A DNA stretch of 64,000 bases from Algoriphagus sp. (GCA_029945945.1 JAQSDM010000009.1:124001-188000), one strand, 5' to 3'. Counted from the first letter of the stretch, positions 8,538-19,416 are shown. Notes: generated by a model not told the origin, from the letters alone. Numbers and translations are program-made.

Positions 8538-9677
8538 ATGGAGAAACCCGGCATTCACTCAAAAAATGAGCATTTACCAATGTTGAAAAAAATCCTGATT
8601 GGATGCTGGGCACTTTTTATTTGCTCCTGTGCTGAAGCCCAAAAACCAGGACCGGCTGCTCCTGCCAATTTGTATTTTCCTCCCAGTGAAAGCTCTGTTT
8701 GGGAAGAAACTGCACCTGCCGGTTTAGGTTGGAATGAAGCTGAATTGGCAAAATTACTGGAATGGCTCCCCACGCAGGATACCCGGGCTTTTATCATTTT
8801 GAAAGATGGTAGAATCGTGGTGGAGGAATATTGGGGAAACAGATTGACCGGGCTGGGAACCATGGACCAAAACTCATTTTGGTATTGGGCTTCAGCTGGC
8901 AAAACCCTCACAGCCGCTTTGGTTGGAATTGCTCAGGAAGAAAAACTTCTTAGCATCAATGATCGATCAGATAAGTATTTGGGTCAGGGATGGACTTCTT
9001 TGACATCTGCCCAAGAGCGTGATATCAAACTGATACATCAATTGACAATGACGACAGGTTTGGATGATCGGGTCGAAAATCTGGATGATACTTCTCCTGA
9101 ATCGCTTAAGTATCTGGCAAAACCCGGAGCACGCTGGAGCTATCATAATGCTGCATACACTTTGTTGGAAAATGTGGTAATGAAAGCCTCGGGAAAAAGC
9201 TATCAGGCTTATTTTGAAGAGAAGATTGGGGAAAAGATCGGGATGAAAGGTTTTTGGCAACAGACCGGATTGAATAATGTCTATTACAGTGATGCCAGAT
9301 CTTTTGCCAGATTTGGATTGCTGCTTTTGGCAAATGGAAATTGGGATGGTACTAAAATCTGGTCGAGTGATTATTTTACTTCCCTTTCCAACTCCTCCCA
9401 AAAGCTAAATCTAAGCTATGGGTACCTGACCTGGCTGAATGGAAAAAGTTCCTATATGGTTCCAGGACCTCAGACTGTTTTCCCGGGAATGCTCATCCCT
9501 CAGGCTCCAGCGGATATGTATCAAGCGATGGGAAAGAATGGACAATTTTTGATGGTGATTCCTTCCCAAAATATGGTCATCATAAGGATGGGAGGATCGG
9601 GGGATAATTCCCTGGTTCCTTTTTTATTGATACGGGATATCTGGGACAGATTGTATCCTATTCTTCCAAAAAATTAA
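8538..9677 (+). CDS. serine hydrolase of the class C beta-lactamase / penicillin-binding fold
   Basis: A 379-residue protein, or 365 if translation starts at the ATG at 8580, which directly precedes a lipoprotein-type signal (KKIL...LFICSC). The first ATG adds a 14-residue hydrophilic leader and begins one base after the upstream stop. The catalytic SxxK is SAGK in WASAGKTL near 118-121, and the second motif YxN is YHN in WSYHNAA. The overall pattern matches Beta-lactamase-superfamily esterases and peptidases (CubicO type) rather than true AmpC enzymes. Likely envelope-anchored via the lipobox Cys. Substrate unknown: ester, D-amino peptide or cyclic peptide are all possible. Confidence 0.85.
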   Translation: MEKPGIHSKNEHLPMLKKILIGCWALFICSCAEAQKPGPAAPANLYFPPSESSVWEETAPAGLGWNEAELAKLLEWLPTQDTRAFIILKDGRIVVEEYWGNRLTGLGTMDQNSFWYWASAGKTLTAALVGIAQEEKLLSINDRSDKYLGQGWTSLTSAQERDIKLIHQLTMTTGLDDRVENLDDTSPESLKYLAKPGARWSYHNAAYTLLENVVMKASGKSYQAYFEEKIGEKIGMKGFWQQTGLNNVYYSDARSFARFGLLLLANGNWDGTKIWSSDYFTSLSNSSQKLNLSYGYLTWLNGKSSYMVPGPQTVFPGMLIPQAPADMYQAMGKNGQFLMVIPSQNMVIIRMGGSGDNSLVPFLLIRDIWDRLYPILPKN

Positions 9678-9724
9678 AGAGGGGGTTAATAGAAATTCGG
9701 ATTAGGTGAGTTGAATCTGAATTC

Positions 9725-10108
9725 TTAATATTTTTCGAGCTGTGAGTAAATCTTATCCAGGGTAAGTGGCTTTTCCAGAAATCCGGAAACCAGTTGATAT
9801 TCTCTGGCTTTTTGACGGTCCTGAAAATCTATTGAACTGGAAAGGATCACGATTTTGTCTTGTCTGTTAGGAAAGGTTTCGAGATACTTTTCTAAAAACT
9901 CCCACCCATTTAAAACAGGCATGTTGATATCCAAGAATATGAGGACTTGGTGGTCTGAAGGCAGGATCTCGATTTGAGTCAAGGCTTCTTCACCCTCCAA
10001 AAATTCTATGATTTTGTCAGAAATACCCACTTTTCCAAGCAGCCTTTTATTGATCAGGTTGTTAATGGGATCATCGTCCACTAAAAAAATTGCATCAAAC
10101 TGAATCAT
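9725..10108 (-). CDS. stand-alone CheY-like response regulator
   Basis: 127 residues that form one receiver domain and nothing else. The acidic pocket is FLVDDDP near 9-15, the phospho-acceptor is in IFLDINMPVLNG near 57-68, the switch Thr/Ser is in VILSSSI, and the conserved Lys is in GFLEKPLT. With no output domain it must work by protein interaction or as a phosphorelay intermediate. It is of the same subtype as the regulator at 44500-44907. No kinase is adjacent, so its partner lies elsewhere. Convergent with the hydrolase gene upstream in coordinates. Confidence 0.9.
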   Translation of the reverse strand: MIQFDAIFLVDDDPINNLINKRLLGKVGISDKIIEFLEGEEALTQIEILPSDHQVLIFLDINMPVLNGWEFLEKYLETFPNRQDKIVILSSSIDFQDRQKAREYQLVSGFLEKPLTLDKIYSQLEKY

Positions 10109-10235
10109 CCTATTTTATAATCTTGCAAAATCCGGTGTTAAGTAGACCAAAATACAATTAATTCCCATTCCTTGAAAAAAAGTTTGAGATGCTTTTGTCC
10201 ATCAGGCTAAATATGACTCTTTATCAGATAAATAA

Positions 10236-10261
10236 AAAAGGAGACCGTACGGTCTCCTTTT
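10236..10261 (-). terminator. terminator of the groESL operon
   Basis: A perfect 26-base palindrome (arms AAAAGGAGACCGT / ACGGTCTCCTTTT) lies 20 bases past the groEL stop. Read on the minus strand it is followed by a T-rich tract (TTTTTTATTT), as expected for an intrinsic terminator of groEL. Confidence 0.9.
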
Positions 10262-10280
10262 ATTTATTGAAGGTTTGGAA

Positions 10281-11921
<1,641 letters not shown>

Positions 11922-11942
11922 TTAATGTTATGGGTTGATTGA

Positions 11943-12221
11943 TTAAAGGATGGCGAAAATGTCCGACTCTCTCATGATCAGGTAGTCACCACCGTCAACA
12001 GTCAGTTCAGTTCCGGAATATTTTCCGTACAAAACAGTGTCTCCAACTTTTACAGTCAAGGGTTCATCTTTTTTGCCAGCACCTACTGCGATCACTGTTC
12101 CTCTTTGAGGCTTTTCTTTAGCGGAGTCCGGAATGTAAAGTCCCGAAGACGTTTTCTCTTCAGCTGCAGCTGGTTGTACCAATACCCGGTCTGCGAGAGG
12201 TTTGATGTTCACTTTTGACAT
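11943..12221 (-). CDS. groS: co-chaperonin GroES
   Basis: A 92-residue GroES with the N-terminal PLADRVLV strand, the mobile-loop region around 18-32 ([14 protein letters not shown]), and the roof segment GKKDE. It caps the GroEL ring. First gene of the groESL operon. No CIRCE-type inverted repeat is visible in the 200 bases upstream, so HrcA control is not supported; heat control by an alternative sigma factor is possible but not shown. Confidence 0.98.
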   Translation of the reverse strand: MSKVNIKPLADRVLVQPAAAEEKTSSGLYIPDSAKEKPQRGTVIAVGAGKKDEPLTVKVGDTVLYGKYSGTELTVDGGDYLIMRESDIFAIL

Positions 12222-12250
12222 AATATGAATTTGTTTAGGTTAGATTAAAA

Positions 12251-12281
12251 CGTATTACCCCTTCTGCACTTCCTGTGCCAA
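12251..12281 (-). promoter_or_regulatory. possible groES promoter
   Basis: Read on the minus strand, TTGGCAC (12275-12281) is followed after about 17 bases by TAATACG, 30 bases before the groES start. It resembles a -35/-10 pair, though not the exact Bacteroidetes TTTG / TA..TTTG type. A by-eye match only. Confidence 0.3.
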
Positions 12282-12324
12282 GGAGCGATTTATCTTAAAG
12301 GCTGACAAATCGGCTGTAAAAATC

Positions 12325-12355
12325 AAAAATCCAGATCGGTTTTCTGGATTTTTTT
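12325..12355. terminator. bidirectional hairpin between groES and the next gene
   Basis: Arms AAAAATCCAGA and TCTGGATTTTT enclose a 7-base loop, with a T-run on the plus strand and a T5 run on the minus strand. It sits between divergently transcribed genes, where a terminator is not expected. It may insulate the two promoters or be part of a 5' leader. Confidence 0.4.
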
Positions 12356-12439
12356 GACAAATGGTCCTGTCAAATTTTCTCAGTCAACCATAAAAAATGT
12401 CAGATTTTAGTAATTTATGGTAAACCATTAAACACCTAT

Positions 12440-13150
12440 ATGAAATCACTTCCCAAAAACTGGATCACAGAAGGTCTGATCGATTTCGAATTCAAGAAGT
12501 ATCAATTGCTTTCCTATTTGCAGGAAACTAACAAGCAGTTTAAAGCTGTCAAACTTTATCCCGTCCTGAGCGAATTGATTGAGCACCATCGTCTGCTCGA
12601 TGAGTTACGATCCGGGAAGACTGAGTTGAGGAACCTATTTCCGAAAGCTCTCAGCAGTATTGATTTAGAAAATATTCAGCTTCACTATAAGTCCCAAATC
12701 TATGATGACGAGGTCATGAAGGAAATCACGCTGATTACTGAATTTGCCCTCCCCAAATTATCCGGACAGATTGACGAGGGAAAAGCAATCTATAACTTTG
12801 TGGAAGAGCAGGTTGAGTTTGAGCCCGTAGGGATTCAGCCGCTTTACAATAAAGAAGGATTTATTCTTCTTTCAACGGAGATGTCGAGAGAAGTTCATGC
12901 ATTTCGATACAAATCAAATTTGCTGCAAATGGCTGGGGAAAAATTCCGCAGTATCACGATGTGGCTTGTCGGAGTTTTTCAAAAAACGATAGTCAATACC
13001 CTGGAAAAAATAAAAATGCAATTGGTCCGGGACATCAAAGAATTGCCAAATCCGGCTACCTGGAGATTGCATAGCCAGCAAGACTTTCCAATTGAGGAGA
13101 CTTTGTTACCAATCAGTAAGCGTCTTCTGCTCCGGTCAGTCTCTGAATAA
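12440..13150 (+). CDS. conserved-looking protein of unknown function
   Basis: A 236-residue protein that I do not recognise. It is hydrophilic, with no signal peptide and no membrane segment, and is predicted mostly helical. A Leu/Glu/Lys-rich N-terminal half (about 10-110) could form coiled-coil or repeat helices. The middle has a strand-rich stretch (VEFEPVGIQPLYNKEGFILLS, about 130-150), and the end is basic. Codon use looks like its neighbours, and it has an ATG start and a strong terminator hairpin after it, so it is very probably a real gene. It stands alone between the divergent groESL operon and the convergent secG operon. No function is proposed. Confidence 0.75.
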   Translation: MKSLPKNWITEGLIDFEFKKYQLLSYLQETNKQFKAVKLYPVLSELIEHHRLLDELRSGKTELRNLFPKALSSIDLENIQLHYKSQIYDDEVMKEITLITEFALPKLSGQIDEGKAIYNFVEEQVEFEPVGIQPLYNKEGFILLSTEMSREVHAFRYKSNLLQMAGEKFRSITMWLVGVFQKTIVNTLEKIKMQLVRDIKELPNPATWRLHSQQDFPIEETLLPISKRLLLRSVSE

Positions 13151-13173
13151 TTTCTGATTCAACTGCATAAAAA

Positions 13174-13198
13174 AAAGTCTGCTCATTGAGCAGACTTT
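13174..13198. terminator. bidirectional terminator between convergent genes
   Basis: Arms AAGTCTGCTCA and TGAGCAGACTT around a single-base loop, with A-tracts on the left and T-rich sequence on the right. It serves both the plus-strand unknown gene ending at 13150 and the minus-strand secG ending at 13226. Confidence 0.85.
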
Positions 13199-13225
13199 CA
13201 TTTTATATTTTTTGCAGAATGAAGA

Positions 13226-13579
13226 TTACTGATTTCCTCCGGAAGTAGTGTCTTCAGTAGCTGCAGGAAGTACGCTTTCAGTTTCTCCAAATGCCGGAGC
13301 TACCGTTTGTTGCTTGGCGCTTTCAATATTTGGTGAAGAGAATTGGTTTGTTGAACCTTCATTGATGAAAGCTGAAGAGGCCAATGCTAAAACAAGAATT
13401 GAAACTGCCAAAATCCAGGTTGCTTTTTCAAGGACATTTCCAGTACGAGTAACACCCATGATTTGGGATGCACTGCCTCCAAAAGCTGCACCAACGCCAC
13501 CTTTTGAATTTTGACCCAGGATTACCAGTATTAGCAATACCGCAAGAATTAGAATAATGGTGATGAATAAAGTAAACAT
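13226..13579 (-). CDS. secG: protein translocase subunit SecG
   Basis: A 117-residue SecG. Two membrane helices (about 2-22 and 52-72) flank the conserved cytoplasmic loop QNSKGGVGAAFGG near 24-36, which is the family signature. The C-terminal tail is longer than in E. coli and low-complexity (Thr, Ser, Glu, Ala), as in other Bacteroidetes. It assists SecYE/SecA protein export. It lies 10 bases downstream of the TPR-like gene in what looks like a miaB to secG operon, and a bidirectional terminator follows. Confidence 0.95.
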   Translation of the reverse strand: MFTLFITIILILAVLLILVILGQNSKGGVGAAFGGSASQIMGVTRTGNVLEKATWILAVSILVLALASSAFINEGSTNQFSSPNIESAKQQTVAPAFGETESVLPAATEDTTSGGNQ

Positions 13580-13589
13580 ATGGTGGGTG

Positions 13590-14363
13590 TTAATCTTTCA
13601 GTTTTTCAATTAAGTCCGCAAAGTAAGCCCTTTTATCCGGAAACTTCAAGATCAATTTCTCATAAATTTCTTCGGCCATCTTCTTTTTCCCCTGATTTAC
13701 CAGAAGTTTGGCAAAAGATTCGGAGAGTAAGTTATCGTGAAACTTGGTGCTGGATGCAGCCAGATTTTCTGTGTTTTGATTCGCTTCGATTTCCTTGATG
13801 GTTGCGAGCTTGATGTCTTTTTTGCTAAATGCCTTGATCAGATCTATCTGCTCTTGCATTTTGCTATCTACGATCACTTTCTTTTCCTTTCGTTTGATTG
13901 TCTCGATCAAATCATCAGCAGGAAGTTTTCTGCGCCTTGCTTTTGCTTTCTGAGCTTCTGTTTCGGCAATTGGATTGATATCTTTCTGCTTTTGACCTTT
14001 TAGATCCTCCCCAAGTTTTTTCAAAGACTGGGTGAGTTGAGAAGCGTCAGGTTTATCATTTCGTTCCTCAGGAAGCAAATCAACTTCCTCATTTGGTTTC
14101 TTTTCAGATTCTGGTTTAGAGCCAGAGATTTCAGACTTTTCAATCAGATTTTTTAACCAAACCCGATCGGGACTGTTGATGGCTGCATAGCCCAGGCTCG
14201 ATGATTTTTTATCAGGATCTTTCAAAAAATCATGGCGCGCAATGAGAACGAACGGAATCTGGAAATAAGGGAAGTTTTCCTGCACCTTCTTGAGTTGCAG
14301 AATTTCGCTTTTCTCCAATGAATCTTTTCGGGCAATGATATCTAAAAACTGTGCTGCGTTCAC
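13590..14363 (-). CDS. hypothetical protein with TPR-like C-terminus
   Basis: A 257-residue protein read from a GTG start (MNAAQF). No closer ATG fits. The N-terminal ~75 residues are helical, with a FPYFQIPFVLIARH segment. The middle (about 85-175) is very charged (Lys/Glu), and the last ~45 residues (LLVNQGKKKMAEEIYEKLILKFP) look like a tetratricopeptide-type helix pair. No signal peptide or membrane span. It is placed between lptE and secG, an arrangement I associate with Bacteroidetes, which suggests an envelope or export link. The function is unknown. Confidence 0.8.
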   Translation of the reverse strand: MNAAQFLDIIARKDSLEKSEILQLKKVQENFPYFQIPFVLIARHDFLKDPDKKSSSLGYAAINSPDRVWLKNLIEKSEISGSKPESEKKPNEEVDLLPEERNDKPDASQLTQSLKKLGEDLKGQKQKDINPIAETEAQKAKARRRKLPADDLIETIKRKEKKVIVDSKMQEQIDLIKAFSKKDIKLATIKEIEANQNTENLAASSTKFHDNLLSESFAKLLVNQGKKKMAEEIYEKLILKFPDKRAYFADLIEKLKD

Positions 14364-14393
14364 TTGTCTGCTTTTGTGTTGAAGATAGGGAAT

Positions 14394-14933
14394 TTACCAG
14401 TTGGCAACAGTGGCAGTAAAGATATCCTGGAGGATATTTTTGAAAATCTCCTCAACGAGTTGATTTTCCACATCAAGCAGGGTAGTAGTTCTCGGGTCGT
14501 AATCCTGAAAGAATGAAAAGGTTTGTTTCAGGTTTTCCTCTTCGTTGTTTACGTTGATGTATTCAACCTCTACACCGATCGTAAGACGCATTTGACCGGC
14601 TCGATCCGGGAGATTTGGGTCGCCACTGGAAACTGCCGATATCGGAGTCAGCGTGTAGCGATTGATCGAACCCATGAATTGCAAGTCCCCGTTATTTTTG
14701 ACGAGTTCAAGCTGAGTGTTTCTTTGGTAATATTCTTTGAGTGCTTCTGTAAATCGCTGCTCCATGTTGGCAGGGCCGCCACCGGAATCATTGAAGAAGT
14801 TCTCAACGGAAAAGGTTTTGGTAAGCTCGTAGTTGATGTTTGTTCCCGTGAAGCTATATTTCACTGAGCAACTTTGGAAAAGTAAAAACACTAAACCAAG
14901 AAAAACCAACCGAGATTTATTGATCAATTTCAT
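14394..14933 (-). CDS. lptE: LptE-family lipoprotein (LPS assembly)
   Basis: About 180 residues from the ATG at 14933. The open frame extends 19 codons further upstream, but the ATG directly precedes a good lipoprotein signal (LVFLGLVFLLFQSC). The mature part begins CSVKYSFTGTNI and carries the LptE/LptE-like pattern including the NNGDLQFMGSINRYTLTP stretch. In the Lpt machinery LptE plugs LptD in the outer membrane during LPS insertion. The gene overlaps the end of the sigma-54 regulator by 17 bases and leads into the TPR-like gene, so co-transcription is likely. Confidence 0.85.
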   Translation of the reverse strand: MKLINKSRLVFLGLVFLLFQSCSVKYSFTGTNINYELTKTFSVENFFNDSGGGPANMEQRFTEALKEYYQRNTQLELVKNNGDLQFMGSINRYTLTPISAVSSGDPNLPDRAGQMRLTIGVEVEYINVNNEEENLKQTFSFFQDYDPRTTTLLDVENQLVEEIFKNILQDIFTATVANW

Positions 14934-16209
14934 ATTCTTTGATCTTGCGGTAAAGAGTTCTTTCTGATATTCCCAAATCACTTGCGGCATATTTTCTTTT
15001 GTTGTTGTGCTTTCTCAAAGCCTTCAGGATCAGTTCTTTTTCTTTTTTCTCAAGAGAAAGCGAGTTATCATCTTCCTCATGGATGATGTCTTCAATTGCA
15101 TCTTCTTCGTAATCATCCTCATTCATCTTATTAGATTTCTGAGAATCCAAGACTAGCGGAACCTGATAGTTTGGCGAAGATTCAGCTGGTTCTTTCGGAT
15201 TAAATGAACTGTCCAAATCCTCAAACAAACCCTGATGTTTCTGGATGATGCTTTGATTTATTCCACCGCTTTGATAGGATTCAAGGACGAGTTTTTTCAA
15301 GTCGTTCATATCTTTTTTCATATCAAAAAGGACTTTATAAAGTAAATCCCTCTCGGAGAAATCGGATGACTCTGATCCCGAGCCCATTCCGGAAATAGTC
15401 ATTGGCAGACGAGAATTATCCGCCGGAAGGTACTTACCGAGGGTTTGAGCATTCACCTCACGTTCTTCCTCGAGAAGGGATATTTGTTCAGCAAGATTTT
15501 TTAGCTGACGAATATTACCTGGGAAGGGATATCGCATCAGCAGAACCTGTGCTTCTGCGTCAAGTGTAATCGGGCGAACTTTATATTTCTCTGAAAAATC
15601 AGAAGTGAATTTGCGGAATAAAAGCACCACATCTTCGCCTCGCTCTCTCAAAGGAGGCACGTAAATCGGAACAGTATTCAGACGGTAATATAAGTCCTCT
15701 CTGAACTTTCCTTTTTCTACCGCTTTGAGTAGATTGACGTTGGTGGCGGTGATGACCCTGACATTAGTTTTCAGTACTTTGGAAGAACCCACTTTGATGA
15801 ATTCACCATTTTCCAAAACACGGAGAAGTCTGGCTTGGGTGCCCAAAGGCATTTCGCCGATTTCGTCCAGAAAAATCGAGCCTCCGTCAGTAACTTCAAA
15901 ATAGCCTTTTCTTGCTTCATGTGCTCCGGTAAAAGAACCTTTTTCATGACCGAAAAGCTCAGAATCAATCGTTCCTTCGGGAATTGCACCGCAGTTGATT
16001 GCGATAAATTTACCGTGCTTTCGCAAGCTGAGTGAATGGATGATCTTGGAGAAAGACTCTTTACCACTTCCGCTTTCACCGGTGATCAAAACAGTCATAT
16101 CAGTTGGGGCGGCCTGCATCGCTACCTGGATGGCAGTATTTAGCAATGGGCTATTTCCGATTATTCCGAATCGTTGCTTTATGGTGTGTATTTCCGCAGG
16201 TGTGATCAT
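14917..16209 (-). CDS. sigma-54 interacting transcriptional regulator (AAA+ with Fis-type HTH)
   Basis: A 430-residue activator of RpoN-dependent promoters. The AAA+ core spans about 15-250: Walker A GESGSGKE near 42-49, a GSFTGA loop (variant of GAFTGA) that contacts sigma-54, and Walker [13 protein letters not shown]. The C-terminus has a Fis-type helix-turn-helix ([20 protein letters not shown]). There is no N-terminal receiver or PAS domain, so its activity is not gated by a classical phosphorylation input. An acidic linker of about 100 residues lies between AAA+ and HTH. The ATG overlaps the miaB stop by 4 bases (ATGA) and the lptE start lies inside its end, so it is translationally coupled to both. 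Confidence 0.92.
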   Translation of the reverse strand: MITPAEIHTIKQRFGIIGNSPLLNTAIQVAMQAAPTDMTVLITGESGSGKESFSKIIHSLSLRKHGKFIAINCGAIPEGTIDSELFGHEKGSFTGAHEARKGYFEVTDGGSIFLDEIGEMPLGTQARLLRVLENGEFIKVGSSKVLKTNVRVITATNVNLLKAVEKGKFREDLYYRLNTVPIYVPPLRERGEDVVLLFRKFTSDFSEKYKVRPITLDAEAQVLLMRYPFPGNIRQLKNLAEQISLLEEEREVNAQTLGKYLPADNSRLPMTISGMGSGSESSDFSERDLLYKVLFDMKKDMNDLKKLVLESYQSGGINQSIIQKHQGLFEDLDSSFNPKEPAESSPNYQVPLVLDSQKSNKMNEDDYEEDAIEDIIHEEDDNSLSLEKKEKELILKALRKHNNKRKYAASDLGISERTLYRKIKEYEIDQ

Positions 16210-17684
16210 GACAGGGTGGGATTGTGTTCGATCACTTCACCAAAAAGCGTAGCAGGTGTGCAGTCTGTAATTCTCACTTTGACATAATCACCTATCTTAT
16301 AATTTCCTTTAGGAAGGATCACTACTTTATTTGCTGAGTTCTTTGCTTTAAGTTCCGCGTCAGATTTTTTGGAGGAGCCTTCAATCAGAATTATTTGCTC
16401 CTGACCGATGTCCAATTTATTTCTTTCCAGTGAAAGCTGACTTTGCTTTGTGATGATTTCAGCAAGTCTTCTCTTTTTCACTTCCAACGGAATATCATCA
16501 GCATATTTTTTAGCTGCCAATGTTCCCGGACGCTCAGAATAGAAAAACATGTATGAAAAATCGAACTTAACAATATCCATCAGGCTGAGTGTATCCTGAT
16601 GTTCTGCTTCCGTTTCGCTGCAAAACCCGGTTATCATATCCGAAGAAATCCCGCATTCCTCTCCGAGTATTTCTCTTATTTTGGACACACGCTCCAGATA
16701 CCAATCCCGGTCGTAGGTTCTGTTCATCAGTTCCAACACTCTTGAATTCCCGCTTTGAACAGGCAAGTGGATGTACTTGCAGATGTTGTCGTACTTTTTG
16801 ATGGTGTAAAGAACTGCGTCAATGATATCCTTTGGATGGGAAGTAGAGAATCTTACTCTCAACTTAGGGTCGACTAAAGCGACCATTTCAAGAAGTAAAT
16901 CGAAAGTGACTATTTCGCTTACTTCTTCACCTTTTTTATTGAGTCGTTGCTTATTGTTTTCCTCGGGAGACCATTTGTAGCTGTCCACGTTTTGGCCAAG
17001 AAGTGTGACTTCACGATAGCCTTTTGCAAAAAGATCTTCCGCTTCCTTCACGATAGAGAAAGGATCCCGGCTTCGTTCCCTTCCTCTTGTAAATGGAACC
17101 ACGCAGAAGGAGCACATATTGTCACAACCGCGCATGATCGAGATGAAGGCAGTCACCCCATTGGAATTTAACCTTACAGGAGCTATATCTGCGTAGGTTT
17201 CTTCTCTGGAGAGGAAAGTATTTATGCCCTTTATCCCATCTTCAGCTGCCAAAACCAGGTTTGGTAAATCACGATAGGCATCGGGACCCACGACCACATC
17301 TACCAACTTTTCTTCCTCCAAAAGTTTTTCCTTGAGACGCTCAGCCATACAACCCAGCACACCAATAGTCAGGTCAGGATTTCTTCTTTTTACCCTTCCA
17401 AAATCGGTCAATCTCTTTCGTACAGTTTGTTCTGCTTTTTCCCGAATCGAACAAGTATTGAGGAAAATGACATCCGCTTCCTCGAAATTGGAAGTAGTAT
17501 CAAAGCCATTTTCCTTCATGATGGAGGCTACGATTTCTGAGTCTGAGAAATTCATAGCACAGCCATAACTCTCTATGTAAAGCTTTTTTGATTTACCGGT
17601 ATTTTCATCCTCTGTTGTTTTGAAGTCACAAACCTGGGCCTCCTCAGCTGAGATGAAGTCAATATCTTTTATTAAATTGTTCAT
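16206..17684 (-). CDS. miaB: tRNA-2-methylthio-N6-dimethylallyladenosine synthase MiaB
   Basis: A 492-residue methylthiotransferase. The N-terminal UPF0004 domain has [13 protein letters not shown] near 38-50 and later Cys residues ([21 protein letters not shown]) that hold the auxiliary 4Fe-4S cluster. The radical SAM motif is [11 protein letters not shown] (CxxxCxxC), followed by [10 protein letters not shown]. The C-terminal TRAM domain (about 425-490) binds tRNA. It converts i6A37 to ms2i6A37 in tRNAs reading UNN codons. First gene of a run into the sigma-54 regulator, lptE, the TPR-like gene and secG. A long N-terminal extension of about 30 residues precedes the usual start. Confidence 0.96.
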   Translation of the reverse strand: MNNLIKDIDFISAEEAQVCDFKTTEDENTGKSKKLYIESYGCAMNFSDSEIVASIMKENGFDTTSNFEEADVIFLNTCSIREKAEQTVRKRLTDFGRVKRRNPDLTIGVLGCMAERLKEKLLEEEKLVDVVVGPDAYRDLPNLVLAAEDGIKGINTFLSREETYADIAPVRLNSNGVTAFISIMRGCDNMCSFCVVPFTRGRERSRDPFSIVKEAEDLFAKGYREVTLLGQNVDSYKWSPEENNKQRLNKKGEEVSEIVTFDLLLEMVALVDPKLRVRFSTSHPKDIIDAVLYTIKKYDNICKYIHLPVQSGNSRVLELMNRTYDRDWYLERVSKIREILGEECGISSDMITGFCSETEAEHQDTLSLMDIVKFDFSYMFFYSERPGTLAAKKYADDIPLEVKKRRLAEIITKQSQLSLERNKLDIGQEQIILIEGSSKKSDAELKAKNSANKVVILPKGNYKIGDYVKVRITDCTPATLFGEVIEHNPTLS

Positions 17685-17907
17685 GTAAAATCCTTCGTTT
17701 CGGGATGCGAAATTACGAAAATGCGGACAAAATGGCAGTGAGACTTCGTCTTTTATTTCCGTGTTTGTTCATCAACGGGTTGAAGCAGTTTATTGATGAC
17801 TTCTTATCATTAATTTTCAGAATTGGAAAATTGAAACAATCCCAATAAATCAAAGTCTCCAATTGGAGTACCTTAGAAATCTAATTACAGGGCAAAATCA
17901 TTAAACA

Positions 17908-19416
17908 ATGTCAGAGCAAGCTCATAACAAATTAACTACCGCTTCAGGTAGGCCTTATACGGAGAATGAAAACACCAAAACTGTAGGTCCAAGAGGTCCT
18001 ATTTTATTGGAAGATTACATCCTTCATGAAAAAATGGCCCATTTCAACAGAGAGAGAATCCCTGAAAGAGTAGTACATGCTAAAGGTTCTGGCGCCTTTG
18101 GAACATTAACAATCACGAATGATATCACTCAATACACAAGAGCAAAAGTTTTCAATAAGGTTGGAAAAAAGACTAAAGTGCTATTGAGGTTCTCCACGGT
18201 AGGAGGGGAAAAGGGTTCAGCAGATACTGAAAGAGATCCAAGAGGTTTTGCAATAAAGTTTTACACCGAAGACGGAAACTGGGATTTGGTGGGAAACAAC
18301 ACTCCGGTATTTTTCATCAAGGATCCTAAGAAATTTGGAGACTTCATTCATACTCAGAAAAGGGATCCCTATTCCAATTTGAAATCTCCAACCATGATGT
18401 GGGATTATTGGTCCTTAAATCCGGAATCCTTACATCAGGTATTGATCCTGATGAGTGACAGGGGTACTCCGGTAGGTTACAGACATATGAACGGATATGG
18501 TTCACATACCTTTTCTTTGATTAATGGAAAAAACGAAAAAGTCTTCGTGAAATTCCATTTCAAAACAGAACAGGGAATCAAGAATTTCACTGATTCGGAA
18601 GCTGCAGCGATGAAGTCAAAAGACATGGATTTTTCACAAAGAGATCTTTTGGAAGCAATAGACAGCGGAAATTTCCCAAAGTGGAGTATGAAGATTCAGG
18701 TGATGACTGAATCTCAAACAAGAGCTGTAACCTTCAATCCATTTGATTTGACTAAAGTTTGGCCGCACGGCGAGTTTCCGCTAATTGAGGTAGGAACCTT
18801 GGAACTGAACCAAAATCCTGATAATTATTTTGCAGAAATTGAGCAGTCCGCCTTCGCACCAGCTCACGTAGTAGACGGAATTGGATACAGCCCGGACAAA
18901 ATGTTGCAAGGCCGTTTGCTTTCATACCCGGATGCACACCGATACAGATTGGGTGGAAACTATGAACAAATCCCTGTAAACAGGTGTCCTTTCGCAGTTA
19001 ATAACTACCAAAGGGATGGTCAAATGAGAGTGGACGGAAATGGAGGAAGGTTGCCAAACTATTTCCCGAACAGTTTTGATTCTATCCAGGTAGATGAGTC
19101 TTCCAGAGAGCCATCTGACCAATTGGAAAGTACGATTGCGGATTGGTATGACAGAAACTCCAAGATCGGGGGCAATGATCATTACTCACAGCCAAGAGCA
19201 CTTTTCAGAGAAGTTATGACAATAGAAGAGCAGGATAATACAATCAGCAATGTGATAGGAGCGATGAGCGGAATCTCCGGCTCTAAACGAGACCTGATTG
19301 TAAATCGGCAGCTTTGCCACTGGTTCCGAATGGACGAGGACTTTGGTCGAAGAGTGGCCGCCGGACTAGGTGTAAATGTGGATGCAGTAATGGAAAGTAT
19401 GAACGCTATCCGCTAA
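17908..19416 (+). CDS. katA: haem catalase (clade 3)
   Basis: A 502-residue small-subunit catalase that decomposes hydrogen peroxide in the cytoplasm. All active-site residues are present: distal His57 (in ERVVHAKG), Asn130 (in DLVGNNTP), and the proximal haem ligand Tyr340 in LSYPDAHRYRLG. NADPH-binding features of clade 3 enzymes (HRYRLG and nearby basic residues) are also visible. The length fits the clade. Monocistronic: 220 bases of upstream leader and a terminator hairpin directly after. An OxyR or Fur-like site may lie in the leader, but none stands out. Confidence 0.97.
   Translation: MSEQAHNKLTTASGRPYTENENTKTVGPRGPILLEDYILHEKMAHFNRERIPERVVHAKGSGAFGTLTITNDITQYTRAKVFNKVGKKTKVLLRFSTVGGEKGSADTERDPRGFAIKFYTEDGNWDLVGNNTPVFFIKDPKKFGDFIHTQKRDPYSNLKSPTMMWDYWSLNPESLHQVLILMSDRGTPVGYRHMNGYGSHTFSLINGKNEKVFVKFHFKTEQGIKNFTDSEAAAMKSKDMDFSQRDLLEAIDSGNFPKWSMKIQVMTESQTRAVTFNPFDLTKVWPHGEFPLIEVGTLELNQNPDNYFAEIEQSAFAPAHVVDGIGYSPDKMLQGRLLSYPDAHRYRLGGNYEQIPVNRCPFAVNNYQRDGQMRVDGNGGRLPNYFPNSFDSIQVDESSREPSDQLESTIADWYDRNSKIGGNDHYSQPRALFREVMTIEEQDNTISNVIGAMSGISGSKRDLIVNRQLCHWFRMDEDFGRRVAAGLGVNVDAVMESMNAIR

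Noticed and set aside
8538..9677. Beta-lactamase-fold gene as an antibiotic resistance enzyme
   Set aside because: SxxK and YxN alone are shared by esterases and peptidases; no other resistance feature is near, and its neighbours are peptidases.
9725..10108. Response regulator as the heat-shock regulator of groESL
   Set aside because: It has no DNA-binding domain, faces the same direction downstream of groEL's terminator, and has no shared promoter.
14917..16209. Sigma-54 regulator as a response regulator of a two-component pair
   Set aside because: No receiver domain and no kinase adjacent; begins directly with the AAA+ domain.
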